A stretch of 64,000 nt of DNA from positions 18,978,443-19,042,442 of the forward strand of contig OZ038464.1 in NCBI GenBank assembly GCA_964036295.1, given 5' to 3'. A program made the translations under genes and the position numbers. Positions 34,801 through 47,900 of this stretch are shown here, piece by piece. The notes below the pieces were generated by a model, which saw only the letters and a program-made list of their open reading frames with translations, ran no database searches and had not been told where the DNA came from. The first letter of the stretch is position 1. Every line of letters begins with the position of its first letter. Source of the stretch: Plumapathes pennacea. Lineage: Eukaryota; Cnidaria; Anthozoa; Antipatharia; Myriopathidae.

Positions 34801-37800
34801 TGACTTGGGTTCGGCATACCCTTCAGGACAAGGAATGTAAAGCGTGAATCTGCAAAAAAGAAAAAGAAAAGAAAAGAGTAAAGAGAGAAATCGATTAATA
34901 TTCACATCCAACGTAAAGCTGGCTCGGGAGGAGTGTGACTCGGGTCCCCAATTGAATTCCAGTGATCAGCAGGAAAATTTGAATGAAAAGAAAACCAGAG
35001 TACCAACGTAACGTGAATTTTATAAGGACTTACTTACCTGGGTAGTTGTCTTGTCAGCTCAAACACGTGGAAATGTTGACTGAGAGGAAAGGAAAGCAGC
35101 AATAAGAACACGAAATCAATGATCGCAGTTGTATTTGACTCGTACACTGAGGTCGTGTTCTACTCGGACCAACCGTTTCAACCTAAACCGGTTTTTGGTT
35201 GACGTGGTTGAAGTGTACCAATAGAACACATTTCAACCGTTTTCGGTTAAATAAGTTGAAACCTGGTGCCATCGTTTTCAACAGTTTTAACAATAGAAGA
35301 CGACCTAGTTCTCAGGGCCCAGTTTTTCGAAAGTCGATTAAGCTAATCCAGGATTAACGAAATTATTTCTCTCCTCCTCCCTCCCAATAAACAGCAAGGT
35401 TTTGTGTCGAAGATGGATTAGAAAGCTTGTTCCAGCTTAAAACGTCAGCAAGAAAGTCGTTGTGGACGAAATGTTCACGTTTTCAGGCTTATAAATGACA
35501 AGAAAGTTTAGACTTAATCCAAGCTTAGCCTAATCGTGCTTTGAGAAATCGGGCCCAGATGAACTGGCATTCCTACGGCATCGGTACAGTACCTTGACTT
35601 CTGACCAACGAACGACTTAATATGCAGATCCACTGGAACATCTTTAGGAGGAAATATCGGGATACTCAGGGATCCCTTCAGATTCTGTTGTGACGGGTGA
35701 ATGACATGACTCTCGCCCTCAAACAGCCCCTCAGCAAAAATCATGACAGCGCGAATGATCGTCTCGTTGGTGGTGGTGACCGATAGCTCCACGTGTGGCT
35801 GAACTTGTTCGCTGCCCGGATTTACAGACAGGGATGTCTGTAGCTGTGTGCTCGCAGGAATCAACCCCATCTGAGACGTGTCTGCATCTTGGCCTCCTGC
35901 TTTGGCAACCTGTGTTTAATTCAGCGTATAACAGTGATCAACTTCAATTTCAGTGTCTACAGCATCAAACAGCAGATGTTGTTCTTTTCACACGTATCGC
36001 GTAACTTATTTGAAAAAATAAAAATAAATAAAATAAATAAATAAAAAAAAAGAGAAGGTCTACGAGCCCATCGGGCACAAAACGATAATTTCTTGCTAGT
36101 CCGATGTCAATTTATACTAGCCCTGAAAATCGTGCTAGCAGATGTTTCAAGCCAAATGATATTCTACAGAATGGTTTATAGAAATACCCTGGAGTTCTCC
36201 TCGTAATTCCTGATCTCCAGCAACAGATTCTGTTTCCTCAGTGCTAGGTCCCTGACAGTATCCTGCTCCACGTTAACGTCCATCAGATTGCCTCGCAGTT
36301 CGGGTGGTGCTGGCAAGTAACCTCGCACTGATGGATTAATAGAAAATATCTCAAATTCTCCCTACTCACCTGAACAAAATGTATGGCTCAAAAAAATTTC
36401 TTCTGCCTCACTAGCCATGGACTCGTATGTCACGCAAGTAGAGGAAGCCCAGATTCAGTGAACTCTAGCTCTAAAGATAGTACTCTTCTCATTGTCGTAA
36501 TCAACCCCAGATACTGTTCGTCGTTTCGCGTGTATCAGTCGGGGGGCGGGGTAGGGAAAAGAGTCTGGGAACGAGGATGCTCTTACTCACGGTCGGACGA
36601 CGGAAGCCAAGGACGCGACAATGGTTTTGTTCTCTCGCGTTCGGCTTCGCCTCACATTCGTTCTTAGTCACTTAGGCCTCGGACAGAGAGCGGGAGGAGA
36701 TCTGGGAGCCACGGTAACTTACCGGTAGTCATTCAATTTTCAACTTTCGAAAAATGAGGAAATTGAGGAAAAGAGAACGTTAGCCCATCGGCCAATAAAT
36801 TGTTGTTTCTAGCTAGCCCAGTGTAAAATCACAGTGCGCTAGCAAAAATTTCGAGCCGTAGGAGTGAGCAGGAGAATTTATGTTCTGATCAACTTGAGCC
36901 CAGCAAGAGCAGGTTTATGATACTGTAAGTACATACCTTCCCCATCCACTGAACAGCAGATGAGTTCTGTCTTTCCGTCCAAGCGGTAATCTCCCTCCAG
37001 AAGTCCCGCCACAGCAGAAGAAAAGTTGTCTTTGAAGATTACTTCACCCGTCCTGTCACTTCTGGCATCGATCTAAGAAAAGGGTTATTGGAGATGATGT
37101 GTAACTGAAAATAATTTGCACCAGCACTTTACTGACTGCTTTCACAAACAATCATCCAGAACAATGAGCGCTAGTCTCTAGTTTGAGATATTCACTTTAT
37201 TATTGGGCTGAAGAATATAGGTCTCTGATGTTATCTATAAAGGTATAGTGTGATTTTGGTTAATATTTGAAAAATGCCTCCGTCGGAAACGAGAAAAAAA
37301 ACTTTTGACAGTTTCATTCAAAAATCCTAAACTAACTATTTTCTGATACTCTGCAGTTAAGTGAACTACAATGCCATGTTCACAATTTTCAATATTTTTT
37401 TCACAGAGGATATATTCAGTAGTTCACATTTATTTTAATAACAGCAACAGACTAACCTTGCCATTAGACCAGCCGGTGATGAGCTCAGGGACGCCGTCAC
37501 TGTCCAAATCAAAACTGTGAATGACTATTGCTTGATTCTTGGACTGTACAAAAAGAAAATTGATCATGAACACATGCACGGCGAGGCCTGGTTATTTTAT
37601 CATTCCCATTTACGGTTTAGTAACATTTTGGAGCCATTCCCGACAAGTAAAATCTAAGAAGGCAACCCTATCAGCAATCGGATAGGGAGATAGGTAATAA
37701 AGACACTAGTGCACCTTAATTCTCCAGTATCTTGCCGTCTTGTCATACACCCCAACAGTTCCATTAGCCAGTGCATAACCAAATCTAGAACCATGCAATG

Positions 37801-40800
37801 GATACAGGCATGTCACAGCCTAAGGAATAAAATATAGAATATATCTAACAAATCATTTCCTGCATTTCACAAGTTATAACTTTCATCTGGAGGGGCTGGA
37901 GCATCCTCACATCAGCCAGAATGCACTGTTATTAGAAACCCTGGTTAGACTATCAAAGTATGTACTACATGTATGTAGTTCAGTGTGGAGAAAATGGCAG
38001 GCAATCTCTTGCTAGGTTCATGTTGGTCAGACTATCAATTCTCCTAATGCCACTAGTCAGGTTTTCTTTCTATCAAATGCCATATTCTCCTTATTGTTTG
38101 ATATACCTCTGATGAGAAATTAAGAAATACAAAATCTTAGCTGATCACTCTCAGTCAGGAGCTACAGTAGCTGAACAGTTGAGGGTTAAATTTACCTCAG
38201 TTTCTGTCATTTCTGCTATTATTTCGTCTTCCTTGAACACTCTGATATCAAAGTCTTCAGAACCAACCAAAAGCTGTTGAAACAATATTAATAATAATGC
38301 CTGTAAAATACTGAAAAAGATCTGAGTTATGAGCACTGGGCTTATACAACTTGTAAGGGGTTTTGAGGGGGCTATAACCAAGGGGAGTTATAACTAGGGT
38401 AAAAAATGTGTATAAACAGAAAACTATGTTTAGGCAGGTAGCACTAAGTCTTAACCCTTTCACTCCCAAGTTAAAAATGCAGATTCTCCCAACCTTTTAA
38501 GAGTAACATGTATAAATAATTGATAGTTTAATCAGCTATCATCTGAGTAAGCTGTGAAATGCCAAGTTCTCCTTGTTGTAATGTATATTTTTAGTGAAAA
38601 ATGGAAGGAGAAAATTGAAGTTGATCACTCTAACTGTCTTGTTTGTGTCCATGTTGCCATTCTTCTTGAGCATAAAGCAATTTATGATACGTGATAATGT
38701 ACCTGAGAATGGGGAAAAGAGGGGGAGGAGGGCTTGAAACCACAATCCTGGTCAAAAGTATGTGGGACACTCTGAAAAAAAGCTATTTTTCAACATTATT
38801 CTCTTTTCAGCAACGAAAGCGCCCCCTTTTCAGAAAGTTAACCCTCCCCCCTTTCCCCCATACAATGTTGCATAAAGGGAGTGCACTTTGAGCACACTCA
38901 GTCAACATTGTAAGGGGGGAGGGGGTGGGAAGAGGGAAAGTGTCATAATTTTTAGATAAAAGGCTAGGTGTCCCACGACTTTTGGCCAGGATTGAAGCTT
39001 TGTTGGTATATGTCATAAAATGTTTGGATCATCATAAATCAAGTACATGTGCAAGTGAGCCATTCTTGATAAGAACACAATCATTACAGTAATGGTTACC
39101 ATACCTCCATTTGTCCATCAGCATTGAAGTCACTCAAAGCCAACGAACACACATTATCCCCAGTGACCTAAAGAATTTGTTGAGCAGTATGATTATTACA
39201 AACTTTATACCCTTTAGTATTCTGATATTCTTCCCGAATGGACGTAAAATTGAGACTTGTATAAAGTACTCACAGTCCAAAATTCATCTTCGCCTTCAAA
39301 ATTGAAACCTTGAATGGAGCAGTTTCCACCAACAACTGCAAGAGGATCCTCAAAGCTCCCAACTCTGCCAACAACGATGGAATTGACACCGTCAGCAACC
39401 TGAGAGAACAACAACAAAATGGTGTGAAGAACTACCGATAACCAAAAGTAAGCTTTTGTATTGATTATAGAATGGTTTATAGATGACTATCCAAAGCGAT
39501 TACAGTGTGATTGCTTTTTTGTCAGATTATCAATATTATCCTAACACTACTCATACATTTTGTTAAAGGCAGGTTGGGAGAGTTGGCCTTAGTGATCTCT
39601 TGCTTGGATTCAAGCTGCTATCAATTCTCCTGAACCAAACTACTCAGACATACACTTTGTTATAAAGAGCATGTTGTAAGAATTAGGTGACCTCTTGCAT
39701 AGGTTCAAGCTGATAAGACTATCAGTTCTCCTAACACTACTCATACATTTTGTTAAAGGCAGGTTGGGAGAGTTGGCCTTAGTGATCTCTTGCTTGGATT
39801 CAAGCTGCTATCAATTCTCCTGAACCAAACTACTCAGACATACACTTTGTTATAAAGAGCATGTTGTGAGAATTAGGTGACCTCTTGCATAGGTTCAAGC
39901 TGATAAGACTATCAGTTCTCCTAACACTACTTATACATTTTGTCCAGGACAAGTTGTGAAAAAAATTAGGGCCTACAGTATATAAATATTATATCTTGGG
40001 ACTGAAAAGGGATAATAAACTACAAATGCACACATCTTGGTTGGATTCTTACATCTTTGTAAAATAAATCAGAGTTCTTTTCCACATCATACGCCAGGAT
40101 ATTGGTTGGAGTACCAATGAGAAGTGTATCACGTCCAGAGGTATTCAGCTGACCTGCAGCCACAGCAGAAACTTGCTGATTGATGTTCAAGATACTGATG
40201 TCACTATCACTGCTGGTTATGGCACGTCCTCCTTGCAGGGAAGTGGTGTGTGGATTATGAATGAAAACCTAGGGAATACAGTGTAAGTATTACCTAAACC
40301 CTGATGTCAAAAGCCAACCCAAATCAACTTAAGATTGCAATAGAACCTGTGTATGCATGGATTTACGATGGGGTCCAAAGGGATTGACAAGTCAGCTTGC
40401 AAGTCATAAGAAAGTAATTCAATGCCATATCAACTTGCAAATGGAATTTGCCTTTCATGTAAAAGTTCATTGAAACCAAAGTCAAGCCAAATATTCCCAA
40501 GTGGGTGTATTGAGCTGACTTGTAAGACAATTTGGCCATGGCCTTGGAAACTGCTACATTTCTGAACACAATCATCTCATCAGAACTGAAATATGGTTTA
40601 TGGTTACAAGGACACCCAAACATTTAATTACAATAAATTATATTATTTACACTAGGTACAGTGTATAATACACTCTATAAATTTTATAAGATACCCTTTA
40701 CTTTTGAATATTTTATGACCATAATAGAAAAAGGTATGGCCACAATAAAAAATATAAAGATAATAATCTATATCTGAAATAATATTATATTACACATTTT

Positions 40801-41094
40801 ATCTGACATAAAAAAAATAAAATAAATAAATAAAACTTAACATCCACAGGAAGATTTGCAGCCTAAACGTTAATTAACAAATATCAGTGGGTTTCCGCGA
40901 GAAACAGAGTACCAGACACATAAGTAATGGCTAAACTAGTAAAACGAGTAAAGTTTTATCAAAATCAAAGTACAAACCTTTCCTGCAGTAGTTGCACCAG
41001 TAAGACAAGGATGTCTTCCATCGTACTTGCCGATGGCGGTCGTTCGCGCGTGAATCTTGTGGCTCAATTTCAACGTAAAAATTGGCACCAACAT
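31876..41094 (-). CDS. BBS2: BBS2, BBSome subunit (Bardet-Biedl syndrome 2 protein)
   Basis: Eighteen exons (5'-3' on the minus strand): 41,094-40,978; 40,268-40,053; 39,399-39,274; 39,167-39,105; 38,273-38,196; 37,819-37,715; 37,543-37,457; 37,072-36,937; 36,327-36,188; 35,909-35,593; 35,079-35,038; 34,849-34,765; 34,234-34,103; 33,534-33,460; 33,384-33,322; 32,918-32,806; 32,215-32,067; 31,976-31,876. They sum to 715 codons (714 aa; human BBS2 is about 720). Diagnostic blocks are [14 protein letters not shown] at the start, [76 protein letters not shown]. By family knowledge, an N-terminal beta-propeller, a coiled coil, GAE-like and platform domains and a C-terminal helical part carry ciliary cargo in the BBSome. 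All domains are present and the gene appears intact. Introns carry several repeats, listed separately. Confidence 0.97.
32415..32443. repeat. (AAT)n microsatellite
   Basis: About eight AAT triplets within the penultimate intron of BBS2. Confidence 0.85.
33033..33063. repeat. Poly-C tract in a BBS2 intron
   Basis: An uninterrupted run of about 25-28 C residues. It lies in the intron between BBS2 exons 15 and 16. Such runs are common assembly and sequencing weak points, so the exact length is uncertain. Confidence 0.85.
33655..33955. repeat. Imperfect (ATC/ACC)n microsatellite, ~300 bp
   Basis: CAT/CAC/ATC triplets with frequent substitutions fill most of this part of the BBS2 intron between exons 13 and 14, and end in a CTT run. 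It creates long His-rich and Ile-rich frames on the plus strand and a Met-rich frame on the minus strand; all are artefacts. Confidence 0.9.
35315..35556. mobile_element. Complete GGGCCC-ended inverted-repeat element (242 bp)
   Basis: The ends are GGGCCCAGTTTTTCGAAAG and the reverse complement of CTTTGAGAAATCGGGCCC, with imperfect inversion continuing through GATTAAGCTAATCC. The interior holds GAAGATGGATTAGAAAGCTT and GTCGTTGTGGACGAAA. Related fragments occur at about 825, 9,299, 12,120, 21,718, 23,490 and 61,605. It sits in BBS2 intron 10 and ends only 37 bp from the exon 10 donor. Confidence 0.75.
39541..39945. repeat. 190-bp tandem duplication in BBS2 intron 2
   Basis: CTAACACTACTCATACATTT starts at 39,541 and again at 39,731, and a diverged third start is at 39,921. 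The two full units differ by only one or two bases (for example GTTGTAAGAATTAG versus GTTGTGAGAATTAG), so the duplication is recent. Confidence 0.95.
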
Positions 41095-41993
41095 GGCACA
41101 AATATTGCACTGTAGCAAAAGGATGGAGAACAAAAAAGTCACTGCGAGAAGGGCGCTAAAATCGGAGAAACTCCATCATTTTATGGTTTGTTCGGACGCC
41201 ATAGAGACAGATGACCACAACGTGCGCACGGGCACAATGCGCATCGTATTTACATCCGAACGCTGGTCAAGGTCCAGTGGCAACTTCCGGTTTCGCATTT
41301 CATGCAATGAGCGGAACAGTGTCATTTCGCTCTCTTTTTTTCATGGCGGATTCACCTCGGTTAATGAGTACGGAAGTACGCATAGGTAACAGATTCTACA
41401 AAAATATTTGGTCATCCAAAGAATTTTTAAATTAAAAGTGTCTGCGATGTCACCTGGTATTTCATTCAACATCTTCGTATTCTTTTCTTTCTTTATGCGC
41501 AGAAAAAAGAAAACGTGGGACAGGTTTCTTCTGTTGTGTAACGTAATGATTTGGCGCCTTTTCGCAACAAGAGCATTGCAACTCGAAACCCAACATTCAC
41601 CACTCGTCTCTTCATCAATTTGATCTAAGACAAATCCTTATGACCGAAAGATTCTTATAATCTTATTTCGCTGTAGTGGCCTCGTGAGCACAACAAGGGC
41701 CAGAATAATGCATAAAAAGGGTGCTAAATCTTCATTTTCGTCTGTCTTGACTCAATCTGTGCAAAACAATGGCAAACAATGCAGTCTGAAATTGACCGCC
41801 ATTTGAACTGCGATAAGCCAATCACAACAGACCATCACGTCAACTCCAACCAATCAGCACAGCGCACCCTGGCGGTCGATTTGAAGTGTCACAAATGCAA
41901 ACGCATATCGATTTTCTTGCGATGAAGAAAAATTGATAAGAAAAGTGCGCGCTTTCGAGATTTTGCCCCAGGAGTGCGGCTCTGTTACCCAGG
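41095..41993. promoter_or_regulatory. Head-to-head BBS2/MYB intergenic promoter region
   Basis: About 900 bp separate the BBS2 start codon (minus) from the preferred MYB start codon (plus). Seen in the sequence: ACTTCCGG (ETS-type core, 41,283-41,290), TTTGGCGCC (E2F-type, 41,550-41,558), and the CCAAT/CDE/CHR cluster at 41,802-41,885 described separately. No clear RFX X-box of the ciliary-gene type was found, although BBS2 would be expected to have one. Confidence 0.55.
41802..41885 (+). promoter_or_regulatory. CCAAT-CCAAT-CDE-CHR cell-cycle module
   Basis: CCAAT occurs at 41,818-41,822 and 41,850-41,854, exactly 32 bp apart. They are followed by GGCGG (CDE, 41,871-41,875), a four-base spacer and TTTGAA (CHR, 41,880-41,885). 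A second TTTGAA lies at 41,802-41,807. NF-Y-bound CCAAT boxes about 31-33 bp apart plus a CDE-N4-CHR tandem are the established architecture of vertebrate G2/M promoters bound by DREAM and Myb-MuvB. The module points toward MYB, whose preferred ATG is 109 bp downstream. Function here is inferred. Confidence 0.55.
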
Positions 41994-44900
41994 ATGGCTA
42001 ATGCCTACTTCTACACGTATGTATTTCTTGTTTCTTTGAAATCCTGCCGACTCTATGCGGTATATCTACCAAATAAGTCTGAAATACCGCTGAATTGCTT
42101 TCGCTCTTGTTTACGCGCCATTTCCCAAAGCTTCAAAATTCAGAGTTCGACACAGAAACATCATAATCAACATCAAAAGCACCAAGAATTTTCTTTTAAA
42201 CAAGTTGCTTTGTAGTGAAATCGGACATATCAGAAGAGCTGGAGAAATATACAGGCACTTTCATGTTTACAGTTCTTGCGAGTTGCGTGTACGATCGTGT
42301 TCGTGTGTTATAGCGGGAATCGACAAAGCTACTTCAGAAAGTACCCTTAGTTTTCTAGGTCACATATTCTTAGATCGTCTGCTTAATGAAGATAGATATG
42401 AATACAATACTTATAAGCAGCATTTATCAGTGTCCTTACCGAGTGATGATCACCCGGTAAACAATGCTCGCGCGATCTGCCTCGCTTCCGATAAATATTT
42501 CTCGCTACGATTGCTTGTCGTAATCTAGTACGGGCATTTTTCTAATGTTTTCTGATCTTTAAGTGTCCTTGCCGATATAAAAGAATGCTATGCTCCACAA
42601 TTTTAATGCTTTTTGATACAATGGGCACACTTCGTAGACCCACGAAATGAACATCCGGGGCTCCGACGTGTGACAACACGTGCACTGCTCTTTGATTTGC
42701 GGTGCGTCGTCCCTAGCGTCTAGATGCTCCTCTTGGTAATCCGGCTAACTAGAGGTGACCCGTAGAGAACTGTTAGAATGCTAAATGAAATAATTCTCAA
42801 CGATGTTGCTTCTTCTTAAAGCTGCGGAATCCGTCGATCGGTAAGGGATATGTCGAGGTGTTGCTGCGTGCAAGACTAGTCACCGAAGAATTTGTCTTCG
42901 ACGGCCCCAGAAACGTCGTCGAAAATAACTGCTTTCATGTGCAGACTCCTGACATAATACTTGCATTTTCGTCTCTTAGTGGCGGTTACAACGTTTGTAC
43001 AGACGAGGAACAGCCGACTCGAACCTACCGAAGGAAAAAGAAAGTCAACAAAGGAAGGTGGAGCAAGGATGAGGTAACCAAATTTAAAACGCTAGAATGC
43101 TTCAGAACTGCGTATGAAGTTAGAAGGCTAAGTTACTCGTCGATACTAAATGTTTCAACAGTTTTTGTAAACGACTGAGTGGTTTTAGGGCTCTCAGAAT
43201 AAAGCAAAATCCGTGCCAGAAGTTTATTTGACGCACTACAACAAACGACGTTTAGCGTTTGTGACCAAGCGTACCGCACCGTCTCTCTAATTTCCCCTTT
43301 ATCTCGGCTTTACTCGATTCATTTACACTATTTATGACAATCTTATCGTTTTGGTCGCAATCGGTCGAAAAACGACGAAACATCGCACGGTGTTTGTATG
43401 ATGTGAAATATTATTTGTTGTGCGTCGCGTCGTCCGAGTTTTCAAATCTCAGATGGCCGTTGAAAAGCGATTCTTGCTATATTTAGTAATACGACCATAA
43501 GCAATATTTGCATGATTACTGGAAATCGCTTTTACTCAGACAAGGGTAGAATTGTACAGATCTTCGCCGGGATAAGTTCTTGGGAACGACATAAGAGCCG
43601 TCTCTACGAAATGTGTAAAAGCGCATATTCTAATTGAACGCAAATTTATGAAACCTGATAACAATACCGGAGTATCCGCTTTACAATTTAAACTCCCTAG
43701 AATATTCAGGACACTTGAACCACCTAGAAACGGTGTCTGGCTAGGTTCAGTAGCGTTGTTAGTTTTTGTTTTCATTTCATGATGCTGAAATGCAGAATTT
43801 TCATTAACAAGTATTATTTGTTGTCTGGCATAAGCCAGGTTAAAGGTTAAAATTTCGAAAAATAGTATATTATTAAAGTTTTGCTCTAATTTAAGTACTG
43901 TTGTACAGTGCTGTCAGGTACAATGTTTTTTAAACAGCTTTGCTGAGCACTTTTGGAATATTTCTCATCTCAGATTGTAAAACAAACAATCTAAGTTGCA
44001 ATATTGTGTTTGTTTTTCCTTTCCTTCAGGCTTTGAGATAGTTTACCAGGGCATAAATTGCCTCTGACCAGTATAATGCACCAATATAAATGATCCCAGG
44101 AATTTTTATTTTGACACTAATGGATCAATCTCTTTATGGTGTATGATCACTGCTGTCCACTCTTTCTGCTTGGCCTTGGGATAAGTGACTCTTAAAACTC
44201 TATGTACTATACATGCTTATGCTGTAAGAAATGTTCTGCATTTTGAAACTGACATTTTCCCAATGAGTGGAGGCCAGAAAAGATTGCAATACTCCTTTGT
44301 TTCACAACTGGAGGAGTCAATTTCTACATTTAACTTTTTTTTACAGATGTAGGTGGTACTGTACATAAAAATCTGACCATGCATTTGGATGTCACAATGG
44401 AATTATCTTTACTGCTACAAAGGATTAAACACTTGGAAAATTAACCAACCAACCCTCTGTGGCATATCAGCCACTGTAATGTATTTCTCTGTGCATGACA
44501 CTAGTACCAATAGTTTTGGTCCACAAGATTTGACGGATAGTCTATTTAACAATCAAAGAAATACATTCTTTGTGGCATTTAGCATATTCACATCATTCTG
44601 CATTTGACTGCCACTCACTTTTACACAGGATGAAAAGCTGAAGGAACTTGCCAGCCAATATGGTTCAAACAACTGGAAGCAGATTGCAGATCAATTCCCT
44701 GATCGAACAGATGTCCAGTGTCTGCATAGATGGCAAAAAGTCTTGAATCCTGAGCTTGTAAAAGGACCCTGGACAAAGGAGGTATGGAATTTATAAATAT
44801 ATAAACATGTAGGGTTGTAGCAGCTGTAGGTGCAGATTAGATATTTGACTGGTTGAGATGGATTTACGTACATTGTGGCTCACACAGAGCAATTCCCAGA

Positions 44901-47900
44901 AATGCATACGGAACCTATCTAAAGTTTCAAGGGATGTTTCAAAATGCATACATGCACAGACACAGATGTGTACCTGAAAATGCAATAATTATTCAGAATT
45001 TATATGAAAGAACAATTGCAGTATAAAATCTGTCATGGTTACTTGCAGGAAGATGATAAGGTGGTTGAGTTGGTCCATAAATATGGCCCAAAGAAGTGGT
45101 CACTCATTGCTCAACAGCTTAAAGGTCGCATTGGAAAACAGTGCAGAGAAAGGTATTTTGTTTTATGGTTTCTTTTCAAAATGGTGACAGTCAACTCCCT
45201 CATAAGACACCCCTCTAACACGGACACTTCTCTAAGGTGGACACCTGGTATAAGCAGTCCCTGTCATTTTTTCAGCATTTACTGTAATTTAACTCTGACA
45301 GACACCTAAAATTAATGGATTGTAGGAGCTGGTCCTCAGGGTGTCCGTCTTGGAGAGAGTAACCTGTACTTGTGAGTCAGAAAGTTGATGACTTCACTAC
45401 CCACAGATATGTATGTTTTATAGCAATGAGCAGCATTTTGTTGGGATTTTCATATTTCAGTGCACTACAGCCTTCACTCTGATTGCTTGCTTATCCTACA
45501 GTTTTAAAATTTCATTCTTTTCAGGTGGCACAATCATCTGAACCCTCACATCAACAAAGAGGCATGGACAGAGGAGGAAGATCAAGTCATTTATGATGCT
45601 CACCGAAGGATGGGAAACAAATGGGCAGAAATTGCAAAACTAATTCCTGGCAGGTTTGTCCATGGATTTGCATTTTTGCAGGAAACTCAGCTCCAGCAGG
45701 GCAGGATTGACACTTTGTACCCAGCCAAGTTTGAAGCAGAGACATAATAGTGTGGCTTTTGTATGGCTGGTTAATCCCCAAAAGATATTAGAGATGCTGT
45801 ACACATGGCTGCAAAACCCCGCACTAAAAAGTCTATGAATCTCATCTCCAATATCTTTTTGAGATTTCATCCTATGCATTGTTAAAAATTTCCAATAGAA
45901 TATATTTGTACCTTTTTCAAAATCACCAAGTATGAATAAGGTGTATGCTGTCAGTCTGTGGCCCAAGTTTACTGAAAACATGCGATCTTTACTTTTCTTA
46001 AAATATTCCAGGACAGATAATGCAATCAAGAACCACTGGAATTCCACCATGCGAAGAAAAGTGGAAAGCGCTGGATATGAGCATTACAGACGCTCCAGAT
46101 ATCATCCTATGGTGAGCACCATCATACTTCACTTAGCTTTGTCATATATTGCTCACTGTAGACCACTACAGGTAGTCTGATGTGTCTGTAGATCTGCAGA
46201 TGTCTATAAGGCTACTGTACATGTTTGCATGCTAAAATATTGTCATAAACTTATCCATGATGTAGGACTTCGCAAATAATATTGAGCTCTAAGTTGCACA
46301 TTTTTCCCATTTATAGTAGTGGAAATGCCATGAAAACTTCTCTGCATACCTAAAAGTCAACAAGTCAGCATCAATTTTCCGATGATTCAGTCATGGTGTG
46401 TTGCAGATAGATGTGAAATAACATTGTAATCTCCTATTTTTTTCTCAAGAATGACAGGAAAGGCAATGGCAGGGTGTCCTCACTCAAGAAAGGTACAGTG
46501 CTATTGAATTAATTAGTTTGTTGTGCATGTGGGGGTGGGTTGGTAATAAGGGGATTTAACCTGTTAGCCACCCCCTCCCTGCCAGGAAATAAGTATGCCT
46601 TACTAAATGGTTCCAAAGAAAACTGTACATAAAACCAAAATGTGTGCTCAGAAATATTGCTAAGACATGCAGTAGAGATACTCAAACACACAGTTGGCAC
46701 ACCAGAATGACAGACGGTATGCATGAAGATAGACAGACAGAAAGGAGGGAAGAAGCTGGCCTCTCAACTAAGGAAAAAAAATCAATCATTAAACAATGGG
46801 TCTTGCAGAGAGAAGAGACATTGATGACTCTGGGTACATAACACACTCATCATCTGATATGCCAGCACCAGCCATTAGCTCCCAGTCGTCGTCAGTGGCG
46901 AGAACTGCAAGTGCATCTACTGCCTGGAATGGACAAAATTCACAGCTTACAAACATCAAACCCAAGAGGGAGTCTGGGTTTTCTTCAAATATTACCCCGC
47001 AAAAGACAGTCAGCACAACACTGGCAAGGAATGATCCCATACTGTCACCATTCAGGACATACATTTATTCAGATTCATTACTGGAGACTGACCCATCAAC
47101 TTGGGGTGATGTCAGCACCTTTGAGAAGGGTAACAACAAGAATTCTCCTCTCTCCAAACTGGCCTCTCCAGGAACAACAGGTATGATATATGATAAATGA
47201 ACTATGAGTACATAAAATTTTAAATTGCATTCAATAAAATCTGATGCCCAAGTATCTTTTTTACAATAACACGTCAGTTTCTCGCTTTGTGATTGGCTAA
47301 TTTTTATTATCAATAAGAGGACAGACACATCAAATCGAGTGCTGACGACAGTGATTTGGACGAAGAAAGTGAATTTAGCTTCAATTTTACCTCAGTTCTT
47401 GCAAAAGCGACATTCGGCATTTGAAGTAGAGAACCAGAAGTGTTCAGAGGCGAATTTCCTTGAGCTTTGTCTTGAAATTGTCGAGAAAACTGCTGCAGAA
47501 AAGCAGCTAGTTTCATTTCTTTCCAACTTCTTTGACAAAATTTTATTTTGCACGTGTGAAATGCTCATGTCAAACTGTCACTTTTTGGCCATTGAAATGC
47601 CTTGAATTTCAACCTCAACCAATTAGAAAGTGGAAAAGTTGTTGACAACATTTTGGTCAAATCAAACAAAATCCAGTTTTCTTGCATGTTTTCCCCGCGT
47701 CGTCACTTTAGTTTTGTTATTGTAAAAAACAAATTGACGTCAGTTTTTTATGTGTCTTTCCTCTTATTGATTATGAAACGCGTCATAACATTGTCAAAAA
47801 GTTGCGGATCCACTCGGCAAAGCGCCTCGTGGATCCACAACTTTTTGACAATGTTATGACACGTTTCATGATCAATAAGAGAACAGACACAAAAAACTGA

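Noticed and set aside
40363-40623. 86-codon minus-strand frame within BBS2 intron 1
   Set aside because: It is not needed for BBS2, which joins in phase without it, and it shows no family resemblance; probably repeat sequence.
42858-43178. Reading MYB exon 2 upstream as one long coding exon
   Set aside because: The frame has no ATG before the Myb region, and a good acceptor (pyrimidine tract then TTAG at 42,976-42,979) marks the real exon start.
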